A DNA stretch of 64,000 nt from the NCBI RefSeq assembly GCF_014642855.1, contig NZ_BMJB01000003.1, positions 1-64,000 on the forward strand, written 5' to 3'. Positions 55,123 through 63,973 of this stretch are shown one piece after another. The notes beneath the pieces were generated by a model. It made no database searches and had not been told where the DNA came from. It saw only the letters and a program-made list of their open reading frames with translations. Numbering within the stretch: the stretch's first letter is position 1; each line of letters begins with the position of its first letter. The stretch is from Edaphobacter acidisoli. GTDB taxonomy: Bacteria > Acidobacteriota > Terriglobia > Terriglobales > Acidobacteriaceae. A program made the translations under genes and the position numbers.

Positions 55123-56724
55123 TTACGCCTTCCTGGCGAAGCTGTCGAGGTCTCCAAGATCGTCAGTAATGCCATACTCCTTCAGCTTGCGATAGAGCGT
55201 CGTCTTGCCAATACCCAGCAGCTTTGCCGCCATCAGCTTGTCACCATTCAACTGGCGGATCGTGCCCAGAATTGCGTGCTTTTCCATCTCTGCGATGGAG
55301 ACAATGCCCTTCTTGCCACGCACCATCTCCGCAGTCTCATCTTGTTCCGGCTCGACGTACCTCGTCTGCGTCTGATGCATCCGAAAGTCCTGCAACTGTG
55401 TCGGCAGATCACCCATGTGCAACACCGGCCCGGATGAGAGCGCGCATGCACGCTCAATCGCATTCTCTAACTCGCGCACATTGCCCGGCCAGTCGTACTC
55501 AGCCATCACTCTCAACGCTTCATCAGAGAACGTGTGGGAAGTCCCGTTTTCGCGATCAATGCGCTCAAGAAAGTGCACCGCCAGCGGTGCGATGTCTCCT
55601 CTACGATCGCGCAGTGGCGGAATCCGCAAATTCACCACATTCAGACGAAAGAAGAGGTCCTTACGAAACTTACCGTGTTCGACCATTGCCGCCAAATCGC
55701 GATTAGTCGCAGCTAGCACACGCGCTGAAATCGGCTTCGACTGTGTGGCACCCACCGGACGCACTTCCTTTTCCTGCAACGCACGCAGAAGCTTTGCCTG
55801 CAAATCGAGTGGCAGCTCCCCAATCTCATCCAGAAACACCGTCCCGCCCTCAGCCGAGGCCAGAAGTCCCTCCTTCGCGCGATCTGCTCCGGTAAACGCT
55901 CCCTTCACATGACCGAAGAGCTCACTTTCAATCAGTGTCGGAACCAGCGCACCACAATCCACTGGCACAAATGGTTTCGTCGCATTCGGGCCATTCTCAT
56001 GAATCGACCGCGCCACAAGCTCCTTGCCCGTCCCGCTCTCGCCGAGAATCAGTACCGGATGACTGGAAAAGGCCACCTTCGACATGATGCGGTAGAGCTT
56101 CTCCATCTCCGGCGATTGACCAATCAAGCCCCCCATCCCTTTTTGAGTGCGCAACCGTTCGCGCAACTTGCGGCTCTCAACGTCGACATGATGCTGCTGG
56201 CTCGCCCGCTCCAGCACTGTCGTCAACTCTTCCAAGGCAAACGGCTTGGTCAAATAATCTCCCGCACCAATCCGCATTGCCTCCACAGCCGACGACACCG
56301 ACGCAAACGCAGTCATAACCACCACGCTCGTCTCCGGGTGCAGCGTCTTCACCTGCTCAAGCAACGCCAATCCGCCTCCGCCAGGCAACTTCAAGTCCAG
56401 CAGAATCAGATCAATCTTCTGATACTTCAAAATACTTCGCGCCGACGTCGCACTGTCGGCCCCCACCACAGCAAAGCCCATCCCTGCCGTAATCGCGCAA
56501 CACGCCTTCCGCACTGCGGCATCGTCATCGACTACCAGCACATGCAGCAGCTCGCGCTCGCTCGTACCAGCCACCGCGCCCGCATCTGGCGACGGAATGT
56601 CCAGAGGCGAGACACCCACCAACACACCCGAAGGGGCCTTCGCCGTCGCAATCAAATCCGCAGCCGCGCCATGCGTCCCAACGTCGCTTGTCTTTCCTGC
56701 TCCTGTCCCGGTCCCAGCTAGCAT
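55123..56724 (-). CDS. NtrC-type sigma-54-dependent response regulator
   Basis: A 533-residue activator: unusual Gly/Ala-rich N-terminal extension (about 1-60), receiver (about 61-175, LHVLVVDDDAAVR and phosphoacceptor Asp in LILLDLKLPG), AAA+ domain (about 200-430) with Walker A GESGTGKE, the sigma-54 contact loop GAFTGA, and Walker B GTVFLDEIGE, then a Fis-type helix-turn-helix at the end (AAKLLGIGKTTLYRKLKEYG). It overlaps the kinase gene by 7 bases and is probably its partner. Confidence 0.95.
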   Translation of the reverse strand: MLAGTGTGAGKTSDVGTHGAAADLIATAKAPSGVLVGVSPLDIPSPDAGAVAGTSERELLHVLVVDDDAAVRKACCAITAGMGFAVVGADSATSARSILKYQKIDLILLDLKLPGGGGLALLEQVKTLHPETSVVVMTAFASVSSAVEAMRIGAGDYLTKPFALEELTTVLERASQQHHVDVESRKLRERLRTQKGMGGLIGQSPEMEKLYRIMSKVAFSSHPVLILGESGTGKELVARSIHENGPNATKPFVPVDCGALVPTLIESELFGHVKGAFTGADRAKEGLLASAEGGTVFLDEIGELPLDLQAKLLRALQEKEVRPVGATQSKPISARVLAATNRDLAAMVEHGKFRKDLFFRLNVVNLRIPPLRDRRGDIAPLAVHFLERIDRENGTSHTFSDEALRVMAEYDWPGNVRELENAIERACALSSGPVLHMGDLPTQLQDFRMHQTQTRYVEPEQDETAEMVRGKKGIVSIAEMEKHAILGTIRQLNGDKLMAAKLLGIGKTTLYRKLKEYGITDDLGDLDSFARKA

Positions 56725-57554
56725 GCCTTCTTCCTCATACCTTTCCCGATCGTCGTTGCTGCCTGTCCGTCAAAGCCTTCCGCCACATACCACTCGGCCG
56801 AGATGCTCGTCCCGACATTCAGCTCGCTCTCGATATTGAGGCATCCACCCGAGATCGCCACCAACTCCCGCACGACGCGGAATCCCAGCCCACGTCCGCC
56901 CGCTGGAGCAATGCCCGTGCCCTCTGTCAGCGCTCGCACCGTTCCTGGAGTCATTCCACATCCCCGATCGCGCACAGTCAGGACCACACGCTGACCTGTG
57001 CCTTCCACAATCACGGCAACCGATCCCACACCCGGAGTAGCTTCAGCAGCGTTCTTCACCAGGTTGGTCAGAATTCGCTCCACCGACTCGACCGGAACAT
57101 TCACGGGCCGAAATGCACCCGAACCGTAACTCACCTCAATGTCGCGTCTGGCAATCCGGCTCAAGAGGCCCCGGCACCGTTCCACCGCATCCGGCAGCAC
57201 CGTCCCTTCAGCCCACAAAGACTGCTCCGCCTCTGTATGAAGCACCAGCCGCCCCACCATCACACGGCTTCGCTCGCTCAAAAGACGAAGATCCGCCGCA
57301 TACGCACGGTATTCCTCTCGAAGAACACCCGGCAGTGCCAGCAGGTCCGAGTAAAGGCGCAACGCCCCCAACAGATTGCCTACATCGTGCACCAGCCCCG
57401 CACTCTCGGCCACCCCACTCGCATAGGCTACGTCTTTCGCAGCCTTCGAGCGCTGTTCTACCAGACCCATCGTCTCCGTTACATGACGAAGGGCCGCAAA
57501 TTGACCAGAACGGTCCCCTGACTTCCAGGCTGTACTGCTCTGCATTGCCTGCAT
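56718..57554 (-). CDS. Soluble sensor histidine kinase
   Basis: A 278-residue kinase without membrane segment or recognisable sensory domain. The phosphoacceptor His is in GLVHDVGNLLGALRLYSDLL (about 54-73), the N box in ILTNLVKNAAEA, G boxes in DRGCGM and GRGLGFRVVRELV. The N-terminal about 45 residues may be the only input region. Overlap with the NtrC-type regulator gene shows coupling. A sigma-54-like promoter lies 57 bases upstream. Confidence 0.9.
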   Translation of the reverse strand: MQAMQSSTAWKSGDRSGQFAALRHVTETMGLVEQRSKAAKDVAYASGVAESAGLVHDVGNLLGALRLYSDLLALPGVLREEYRAYAADLRLLSERSRVMVGRLVLHTEAEQSLWAEGTVLPDAVERCRGLLSRIARRDIEVSYGSGAFRPVNVPVESVERILTNLVKNAAEATPGVGSVAVIVEGTGQRVVLTVRDRGCGMTPGTVRALTEGTGIAPAGGRGLGFRVVRELVAISGGCLNIESELNVGTSISAEWYVAEGFDGQAATTIGKGMRKKAC

Positions 57555-57610
57555 TCATCCGACTCACGATCTTCTGCTGTTACTTACCAAGGGCAGATAA
57601 AACTTATGTA

Positions 57611-57628
57611 ATCAATTTAAGTGCCAAA
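57611..57628 (-). promoter_or_regulatory. Candidate sigma-54 promoter of the two-component operon
   Basis: On the minus strand TTTGGCAC-TTAAA-TTGAT matches the -24/-12 consensus TGGCAC-N5-TTGCW, except that the -12 GC is GA. Transcription would begin near 57600, giving a 45-base leader before the kinase. The gap 57555-57884 is AT-rich and holds no gene. Confidence 0.5.
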
Positions 57629-57872
57629 CTGGAACTCTCTCGCTAAGTTCTCTCTTACAAAGACAAACCAAAGACTACTCCAAAATCACTTTTACATCCC
57701 CCTTTCCCAATATGAAACTATCCTGCACCCGGAACCGAGCAAAATCCCAGCAAAAATGCGAATCAAATTATTTCCCATTGCGGAACCAGTCCCATTTTGG
57801 AACACGCACCTTTTCCACGCGTAACCTCTCCGCATCACCCATCCGTCACCATCGAGCATACGTCCTGCCAAC

Positions 57873-57878
57873 TATAAT
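57873..57878 (+). promoter_or_regulatory. -10 element of rph
   Basis: Perfect TATAAT ending six bases before ATG 57885; no convincing -35 and no Shine-Dalgarno. The message should be leaderless or nearly so. Confidence 0.55.
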
Positions 57879-57884
57879 CTCCCA

Positions 57885-58622
57885 ATGTCCGAAGCTCTCT
57901 TCCGCCCCGACCACCGCGCCGCCGACCAGCTCCGTCCCGTCCGCCTGACCCCCGGCTTCGTCGCCACCGCCGAAGGTTCCGTGCTGATCGAATCCGGCAA
58001 CACGCGCGTCCTGTGCAACGCAACTGTCGAACAGGGAGTTCCCGGTTGGCTACGCAACTCTGGCCGAGGCTGGGTCACGGCCGAGTACGGAATGCTTCCC
58101 CGCGCCACCCTCACTCGCACCCCACGCGAGAGCGAGCGCGGCAAGATCGGCGGTCGCACTCACGAGATTCAGCGCCTTATCGGCCGCAGCCTGCGCTCCG
58201 TCGTCGACATGAAGGCCCTCGGCGAGCGCACCATCATCCTCGACTGCGACGTCCTCCAGGCCGACGGAGGTACCCGCACCGCCGCCATCACCGGAGCTGC
58301 AGTCGCCCTGGCGATGGCGCTCGACAAGCTCGTCGCCGCCGGCACGCTCAAGACCTCGCCGCTCCGTCAGATGGTCGCCGCTACGTCAGTCGGCATCGTC
58401 GATGGCAACCTGCTGCTCGACCTCTGCTACGAAGAAGACTCCCGTGCCACGGTTGATATGAACGTCGTCATGCTGGCCGACGGAGGGCTGGTCGAAACCC
58501 AGGCCACGGCAGAAAAAGACTCCTACAGCCGCAAGCAGCTCAGCGAGATGCTCGATTACGCCGAAAAAGGCATTCGCGAACTCCTCGCCGCGCAACGAGT
58601 CCTACTCGACAAAGCCAGCTAA
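57885..58622 (+). CDS. rph: Ribonuclease PH
   Basis: A phosphorolytic 3'-5' exoribonuclease that trims tRNA ends. The 245-residue protein shows the family's [19 protein letters not shown] opening, [16 protein letters not shown], phosphate-site residues in [16 protein letters not shown], and the catalytic [18 protein letters not shown]. Length is typical. It starts at ATG 57885 with a -10 box directly before it. Confidence 0.96.
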   Translation: MSEALFRPDHRAADQLRPVRLTPGFVATAEGSVLIESGNTRVLCNATVEQGVPGWLRNSGRGWVTAEYGMLPRATLTRTPRESERGKIGGRTHEIQRLIGRSLRSVVDMKALGERTIILDCDVLQADGGTRTAAITGAAVALAMALDKLVAAGTLKTSPLRQMVAATSVGIVDGNLLLDLCYEEDSRATVDMNVVMLADGGLVETQATAEKDSYSRKQLSEMLDYAEKGIRELLAAQRVLLDKAS

Positions 58623-58630
58623 ACAAACAG

Positions 58631-59017
58631 CTACTCGCAGACCGTCCCTTGATGAAACACAACCTTCCACCCCGATGCGGTGCGCTGCCAGATCGTTGCG
58701 CGCCGCGTCTTCCGCTCGTCCTGACGAAGCGTGTAGGTCAGCAGATACATCTCCGGCCCAAGTTCACGGCACCAAAAGTCACTCGTCACCCATGAATCTT
58801 TTCCCGGCGAATGCTCCCTCCGCTCGTCCAGTACATCCAGCACAAACTCACGGCTGTACCTGCGTCCCGAAGCCCCAACCTCCCAGAAATCCTCCACCAT
58901 CATGGCTTCAAAGTCCGCGCGCGTCGTTTGCTCAGGCCAATGAAAGATCGGCTCGCGCTCAATCAGTTCATGCAGCACACCGTTCAGCGCCGGGTCGGTA
59001 ATCAGCACAGGTTCCAT
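58631..59017 (-). CDS. DUF4440/SnoaL-like protein
   Basis: A 128-residue NTF2-like protein. The opening LHELIEREPIFHWPEQTTRA and FWEVGASGRRYSREFVLDVL match the DUF4440 fold, and the end TIWQRTASGWKVVFHQGT is its last strand pair. NTF2-like proteins bind or convert small molecules; no reaction can be named. It converges with rph (8-base gap). Confidence 0.8.
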   Translation of the reverse strand: MEPVLITDPALNGVLHELIEREPIFHWPEQTTRADFEAMMVEDFWEVGASGRRYSREFVLDVLDERREHSPGKDSWVTSDFWCRELGPEMYLLTYTLRQDERKTRRATIWQRTASGWKVVFHQGTVCE

Positions 59018-59073
59018 GCAGGCAGTGTAAAGCCGAGGCGTCCAACTCTCTCATCGACAGCAAAACTCTCGCT

Positions 59074-59721
59074 TTATTTCTTCCTCAGAACGACATGCGT
59101 TGCCTTTTCACCAGCAACAGCCTTCTCTACAACAAAGCCAAGCTCGGCCAGATTGATTCCCGCAAACAGATGCTCTCCCTCACCCAGAAGAACAGGTGAC
59201 ACTGCCAGATGCATCTCGTCGATCTGCCCCGCCGTCAGGTACTGACGAATCGTCGAAACTCCTCCACCCACGCGGACATCCTTGCCACCGGCAGCATCCT
59301 TTGCCTGCTTCATCGCCGACTCGATCCCATCTGTCACGAAGTAAAAAGTCGTACCCCCGTTCATCACCAGCGGCGCTCTCTCATAATGAGTTAGAACAAA
59401 GACCGGAGTATGGTACGACGGCGTATCGCCCCACCAGCCTTTCCATGCATCGCCATCCCATGGCCCGCGCACTGGGCCAAACATATTACGGCCTAGAATC
59501 CAGGCCCCAACATTTTCAAATGACTTAGCAGCAAACCCGTTGTCCACCCCCTGAGCACCGCTGCCACTCTGCCCATACATCTTCTGAAAAATCTCCGTAT
59601 CAAAGAACCACTGGTGCAGTTCTAAACCACGCACTCCCAAAGGGTTGTTGATGTCCTGCCGAAGTCCGGCGCCAAATCCGTCCAGTGAGATCGAAAACGC
59701 AGCCACCCTGACCTTGCTCAC
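59074..59721 (-). CDS. Dihydrofolate reductase-fold (RibD C-terminal) protein
   Basis: A 215-residue predicted NADPH-dependent reductase, related in fold to the protein at 17.2 kb. Motifs: SLDGFGAG near the start, GAWILGRNMFGPVRGPW in the middle, VRVGGGVSTIRQYL as the cofactor loop and IDEMHLAVSPVLLGEGEHLF near the end. The start is GTG 59721. It is divergent from the hxlR-type gene with a shared operator-like sequence, so HxlR probably regulates it. Confidence 0.88.
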   Translation of the reverse strand: MSKVRVAAFSISLDGFGAGLRQDINNPLGVRGLELHQWFFDTEIFQKMYGQSGSGAQGVDNGFAAKSFENVGAWILGRNMFGPVRGPWDGDAWKGWWGDTPSYHTPVFVLTHYERAPLVMNGGTTFYFVTDGIESAMKQAKDAAGGKDVRVGGGVSTIRQYLTAGQIDEMHLAVSPVLLGEGEHLFAGINLAELGFVVEKAVAGEKATHVVLRKK

Positions 59722-59787
59722 GCAAACTCCTCCGCAAACTCGACTTAGTTATCCCAGATCTTGCTTCAGAAAACTGTATCTGACTTC

Positions 59788-59804
59788 ACTTGCAAACAGC
59801 AAGT
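59788..59804. promoter_or_regulatory. Inverted repeat, candidate HxlR operator
   Basis: ACTTGC (59788-59793) and GCAAGT (59799-59804) flank AAACA between the divergent reductase and hxlR genes. It overlaps a possible -35 (TTGCAA, 59790-59795); TACCTT (59814-59819) would be the -10, ending six bases before the GTG start of hxlR. Confidence 0.5.
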
Positions 59805-59825
59805 TAGTTACGCTACCTTGTCCCA

Positions 59826-60317
59826 GTGCCACGCGAATCCAAATCCAGGCCACGCTCCGGCTGCCCTGTCAGCATCGCGCTCGAAAAGTTCGGCGACCGC
59901 TGGTCATTACTCATCATCCGCGACCTGATGGTGCGTGGTTACACCACCTTCAAGCAGTTCCAGAACTCCGGCGAGGGCATCGCCACGAACATCCTCGCCA
60001 CCCGGCTCAAAAAACTTAAAGCAGCCGGAATCATTAAAGCCGAATCTGAAGAGAAAGACGCACGCAGGGTCCACTACCGGCTTACGGAAAAAGGCATTGA
60101 CCTTGCGCCCGTCCTGCTCGAATTACTTCTTTGGAGCGCGCAACACGAGAAGACTGGCGCCCCCTGCGAACTAATGGCCCAGATGGCCGGGAACCGCCAG
60201 GCCATCCTCGCCGAGACGCGCCGTCGCTGGGCCGAGCGTGACCCCAACCCGCTCTTACCTCCATTCAGCACTACCGCAGCACAATCGGCCCCCAAATCAA
60301 AAAGGAGCAGACGATGA
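59826..60317 (+). CDS. HxlR-family transcriptional regulator
   Basis: A 163-residue winged-helix regulator with [24 protein letters not shown] (split here as [11 protein letters not shown] and [13 protein letters not shown]), the conserved N-terminal Cys (C13), and the recognition part [15 protein letters not shown] with wing [11 protein letters not shown]. HxlR regulators respond to reactive aldehydes, quinones or redox state through that Cys. A C-terminal basic tail of about 25 residues is unusual. Its stop overlaps the propeller gene by four bases (ATGA). Confidence 0.9.
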   Translation: MPRESKSRPRSGCPVSIALEKFGDRWSLLIIRDLMVRGYTTFKQFQNSGEGIATNILATRLKKLKAAGIIKAESEEKDARRVHYRLTEKGIDLAPVLLELLLWSAQHEKTGAPCELMAQMAGNRQAILAETRRRWAERDPNPLLPPFSTTAAQSAPKSKRSRR

Positions 60318-61429
60318 GCAACGTACGAGTTCTGGTCGGCACGCGCAAGGGCGCGTTTGTTCTCACCTCAGACGGCAAGCGCAAAGACTGGAAGGTCTCC
60401 GGCCCCCACTTCGCCGGCTGGGAGATATACCACATGAAAGGTTCGCCAGCCGACCCCAACCGCATCTACGCCTCGCAGTCCAGCGGATGGTTCGGACAGG
60501 TTGTGCAACGTTCTAACGACGGCGGAGAGACCTGGGAGGCCGTCGACAACAAGTTCGCCTACGCGCACAACCCCGGCACGCACCAGTGGTACGACGGCAC
60601 CCCGCACCCCTGGGAGTTCAAGCGCGTCTGGCACTTCGAGCCTTCGCTCACCGACCCCGACCACGTCTACGCAGGCATCGAAGACGCAGCCATCTTCGAA
60701 ACCAAAGACGGCGGCAAAAGCTGGTCCGAGCTTCCCGGTCTGCGCGAGCACGGCACTGGCCCCAACTGGCAACCCGGCGCGGGCGGCATGTGTCTCCACA
60801 CCATCATCCTCGACCCTGCCGATCCGAAGCGCATCTACATCGCCATCTCCGCGGCCGGGGCTTTCCGCACCGATGACGGCGGCAAGACATGGCAGCCCAT
60901 CAACAAGGGCCTCTACTCCAAATACATTCCCGACCCCAACGCTGAAGTCGGCCACTGCGTCCACCACATCGCCATGCATCCATCACGCCCTGACACGCTC
61001 TTCATGCAGAAGCACTGGGACATCATGCGCACCGACAACGCCGGCGACCAGTGGACCAAGGTCAGCGGCAACCTGCCGACCGACTTCGGCTTCGTCATCG
61101 ACGTCCACGCGCACGAACCGGAGACCATCTACGTTGTCCCCATTAAGTCCGACTCCGAACACTTCCCTCTCGACGGCAAGCTGCAGGTCTTCCGCAGCCG
61201 CACCGGAGGCAACGAATGGGAGCCGCTCGCCAAAGGCCTTCCTCAACAAGACTGCTACGTTAACGTCCTTCGCGATGCCATGGCCGTCGACAAGCTTGAC
61301 TCCTGTGGCGTCTACTTCGGCACCACCGGCGGGCAAGTCTACGCTTCACCCGACGCCGGCGACTCCTGGGCTCCGATCGTCCGTGACCTGCCAGCAGTAC
61401 TGTCCGTCGAGGTCCAGACACTCGCATGA
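60314..61429 (+). CDS. BNR/WD40-like beta-propeller protein
   Basis: A 371-residue protein without signal peptide, built from propeller blades with Asp-box/BNR motifs: [44 protein letters not shown] and [11 protein letters not shown]. It resembles sialidase-type or photosystem-stability-type propellers, but lacks an obvious active site. AAAGGAG precedes ATG 60314. It is coupled by four-base overlaps both to hxlR before it and to the MoaD-like gene after it, so the three form one unit. Confidence 0.85.
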   Translation: MSNVRVLVGTRKGAFVLTSDGKRKDWKVSGPHFAGWEIYHMKGSPADPNRIYASQSSGWFGQVVQRSNDGGETWEAVDNKFAYAHNPGTHQWYDGTPHPWEFKRVWHFEPSLTDPDHVYAGIEDAAIFETKDGGKSWSELPGLREHGTGPNWQPGAGGMCLHTIILDPADPKRIYIAISAAGAFRTDDGGKTWQPINKGLYSKYIPDPNAEVGHCVHHIAMHPSRPDTLFMQKHWDIMRTDNAGDQWTKVSGNLPTDFGFVIDVHAHEPETIYVVPIKSDSEHFPLDGKLQVFRSRTGGNEWEPLAKGLPQQDCYVNVLRDAMAVDKLDSCGVYFGTTGGQVYASPDAGDSWAPIVRDLPAVLSVEVQTLA

Positions 61430-61734
61430 GCCAGCATCGCATCCGCGTCGAACTCCCCCAGCACCTTCGCACGCTCGCAGGGGTAAAGGGGGAAGTCACG
61501 CTCGATGTCTCAGCGCCTATCACGCTACGCGCTGTGCTCAACTCTCTCGAAGCCAGCTACCCAACGCTGCAAGGCACCATCCGTGACCACGGCACACTCA
61601 AACGACGCGACTTCCTGCGCTTCTTCGCCTGCGAAGAAGACATCTCGCACCAATCACCAGACGAGCCTCTGCCCGAAGAGATCGTCACCGCCAAAGAACC
61701 GCTCCTCATCATCGGAGCTATCGCAGGCGGCTAA
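61426..61734 (+). CDS. MoaD/ThiS-like small carrier protein
   Basis: A 102-residue beta-grasp protein that starts [16 protein letters not shown], continues with [20 protein letters not shown] and ends [10 protein letters not shown], with the terminal Gly-Gly that E1-like enzymes activate in sulfur carriers. It is longer than MoaD (about 80). It is coupled to the propeller gene by ATGA. No molybdopterin or thiamine gene is adjacent; a MoeB/ThiF-type enzyme lies 48 kb away at 11914-13065. Confidence 0.88.
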   Translation: MSQHRIRVELPQHLRTLAGVKGEVTLDVSAPITLRAVLNSLEASYPTLQGTIRDHGTLKRRDFLRFFACEEDISHQSPDEPLPEEIVTAKEPLLIIGAIAGG

Positions 61735-61792
61735 GACGAACAAACACAAGTCCCCGAACGACTGCACGAAAATCCAACCAACGGAGCATTCG

Positions 61793-62206
61793 ATGAAGAA
61801 CTTCTATAACTACCTCAACTTCAATGGAAACTGTCGCCAGGCGATGGAATTCTATGCAAAGTGTCTCGGCGCAGATCTACATGTCATGCCATACTCACAA
61901 GGCCCCGCCGATATGCCAAAAGAGATGAAAGAGGCGGACCGCGTCCTCCATGCTCGTCTAGCCAAAGGCGCTGCCGTCATTATGGCGTCAGACTGCCCTC
62001 CTGCCGTACCTTTGCAACAAGGTAACAACTTCTCAATCAGCGTCGATTGCGACAGCCGCGAAGAAGTCGATAAACTCTTCGCCTCGCTTGGCGAAAAAGG
62101 CAAAGTCGATATGCCCGTCCAGGACATGTTCTGGGGAGACTACTTCGGCATGGTCACCGACCAGTTCGGCATCGGCTGGATGTTTAACCACACACCAAAG
62201 AAATAG
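61793..62206 (+). CDS. VOC superfamily (PhnB-like) protein
   Basis: A 137-residue glyoxalase/bleomycin-resistance-fold protein of the PhnB type: YLNFNGNCRQAMEFYAKCLG at the start, then VLHARLAKGAAVIMASD and WGDYFGMVTDQFGIGWMFN at the end. Metal-binding residues of true glyoxalase are not obvious. GGAG precedes ATG 61793. PhnB-like proteins often occur near ECF42 sigma and DGPF genes, as here, and may be part of that group. Confidence 0.88.
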   Translation: MKNFYNYLNFNGNCRQAMEFYAKCLGADLHVMPYSQGPADMPKEMKEADRVLHARLAKGAAVIMASDCPPAVPLQQGNNFSISVDCDSREEVDKLFASLGEKGKVDMPVQDMFWGDYFGMVTDQFGIGWMFNHTPKK

Positions 62207-62219
62207 TCAGTCACACTAG

Positions 62220-62257
62220 GCGACCCATAGCACGTCTTCAAAACGCCCGTGGGTCGC
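62220..62257. terminator. Bidirectional terminator between convergent genes
   Basis: GCGACCCA (62220-62227) pairs with TGGGTCGC (62250-62257) across a 22-base loop, followed by TCAATTTTT. The T-run overlaps the end of the sigma gene on the other strand. Confidence 0.6.
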
Positions 62258-63529
62258 TCAATTTTTGCTGGCAGAGCATTTCTGCGCCCGCTTTATCAGC
62301 AGCTCCTGCTCACGCGCATTGCGCGTGAGTGATGCCGCGCGCTCAAACTCCATGCGAGCCTCATCATCGCGTCCCAATTTCACCAGCAGATCGCCGCGCA
62401 CCGTCGGCAGCAGATGATAGTTCGCCAACGTCCCCTCGCGCACCAAAGCATCGACCACCACCAACCCCATCTCCGGCCCAAACGCCATCGAGAGCGCCAC
62501 CGCACGATTCAACTCCACTACAGGCGACGGCATCACTTCAAAGAGCCTTGCGTACAGTCCTGCAATCTGTGCCCAATCGGTCTCCTCAGCTTCGAGCGCA
62601 CGGGCATGACACGCAGCAATCGCCGCCTGCAGTGCATACACACCATCAGCACCACCCAGCTTCTCCACACGATCCAGTGCCGCCAACCCTCGCTGAATCA
62701 AAAGCCGGTCCCACAACGCACGCCGCTGGTCCAGCAATAGAATCGGCTCACCAGACGCACTCGTTCGAGCCCTCAGGCGCGAAGCCTGAATTTCCATCAA
62801 TGCAGCCAGACCATGCACCTCAGGCTCCTGCGGCATCAACTCCGCAACAACTCGCCCCAACCGCAAAGCATCTTCACACAATGCCGGCCGCATCCAGTCA
62901 TCGCCCGCCGTCGCCGAATATCCCTCATTGAAGATGAGGTAGATCACCTCAAGCACCGCTGTCAGTCGCGCGCGCAGTTCTTTGCCCTTCGGCACCTCGA
63001 ACGGCACCTGCTCTTTCGTCAGCGTGCGCTTCGCCCGGACGATCCGCTGCGCCACCGTCGCCTCGGGCACCAGATACGCACGCGCAATCTCATCGGTCGT
63101 CAACCCGCCAAGCATCCGCAGCGTCAACGCAACCTGCGCATCCTGCTTCAGCACGGGATGACACGCCGTAAACACCAGCCGCAGCAGATCGTCACCGATA
63201 TCGTCGTCCATCGCCGCATCCAGTTCCGCGACAGCGCGCTCCTGCAACTCTTCAGCATCGCGCGCCAGCTCCCCATGCTTCTCTTCCACGCGCCGGTTGC
63301 GGCGAAACATATCAATCGCGCGGCGCTTCGCTGTGGTCATCAGCCACGCCGCAGGATTGTCCGGGATACCCGTCCTCGGCCACTGCTCAAACGCGGCGAC
63401 CAGAGCCTCCTGCGCCAAGTCCTCAGCCAGCCCGACATCGCGCACACGCCGCGCCAGCCCGGCAATCAACCTTGCCGACTCGATCTTCCACACAGCCTCG
63501 ATCGTGCGATGAACATCGGTAGCCGTCAC
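62258..63529 (-). CDS. ECF42-type RNA polymerase sigma factor with C-terminal extension
   Basis: A 423-residue sigma factor much longer than typical ECFs. Region 2 (about 10-80) has LAEDLAQEALVAAFEQWPR and AAWLMTTAKRRAIDMFRR; region 4 (about 120-175) has LTLRMLGGLTTDEIARAYLV. The following about 240 residues (DUF6596 plus TPR-like helices, with YLIFNEGYSATAGDDW) mark the ECF42 group. ECF42 factors lack anti-sigma proteins and are linked with DGPF genes; the DGPF gene lies 87 bases upstream on the same strand. Confidence 0.92.
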   Translation of the reverse strand: MTATDVHRTIEAVWKIESARLIAGLARRVRDVGLAEDLAQEALVAAFEQWPRTGIPDNPAAWLMTTAKRRAIDMFRRNRRVEEKHGELARDAEELQERAVAELDAAMDDDIGDDLLRLVFTACHPVLKQDAQVALTLRMLGGLTTDEIARAYLVPEATVAQRIVRAKRTLTKEQVPFEVPKGKELRARLTAVLEVIYLIFNEGYSATAGDDWMRPALCEDALRLGRVVAELMPQEPEVHGLAALMEIQASRLRARTSASGEPILLLDQRRALWDRLLIQRGLAALDRVEKLGGADGVYALQAAIAACHARALEAEETDWAQIAGLYARLFEVMPSPVVELNRAVALSMAFGPEMGLVVVDALVREGTLANYHLLPTVRGDLLVKLGRDDEARMEFERAASLTRNAREQELLIKRAQKCSASKN

Positions 63530-63616
63530 AGCTATCGATCACATCACGCCAGTAGAAACGAACGCAAGCACGCAGGAAACGGCTGCACCTATGCCTCGAA
63601 GGCGCAGCCGCACCCA

Positions 63617-63973
63617 TCAGGCAAGCTGCATCGACGGGACCTCACAGATTTGGCGAATCTCGCACTCGCCATCCCCTGCCACCTTCAAAAAGCGGCGGGT
63701 CTGTTCGATCGCCTCTTGCTTCGACCGCACCTCAATCAGCGCAAAGCCGCCAACTACTTCCTTCGCCTCGGTAAACGGGCCATCTGTCACCTTGAAGTCA
63801 TCGCCAGACTTTCGCACCCGAGCGCCCAGCGCACTGGGCAGGCAGCCTTCAGTGGCCAGCAACACACCTTCGTTCGTCATATCTGAAATCAACTTCCCCA
63901 TCTCCATCATCTCCGTTTCACTCGGGGGAGTTCCCTCAGGTTTACTTGGCTTGTACACACACAAAAATCGCAT
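63617..63973 (-). CDS. YCII/DGPF-domain protein linked to the ECF42 sigma factor
   Basis: A 118-residue protein of the YCII-related family with the signature VTDGPFTEAKEVVGGFALIE (about 63-82). DGPF proteins are small dimeric ferredoxin-like folds of unknown reaction that accompany ECF42 factors and may be their targets or regulators. ATG 63973 gives the family start MRFLCVYKPS; seven Arg-rich codons upstream are unlikely to be translated. The last 27 bases of the window (63974-64000) contain only its upstream region. Confidence 0.88.
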   Translation of the reverse strand: MRFLCVYKPSKPEGTPPSETEMMEMGKLISDMTNEGVLLATEGCLPSALGARVRKSGDDFKVTDGPFTEAKEVVGGFALIEVRSKQEAIEQTRRFLKVAGDGECEIRQICEVPSMQLA

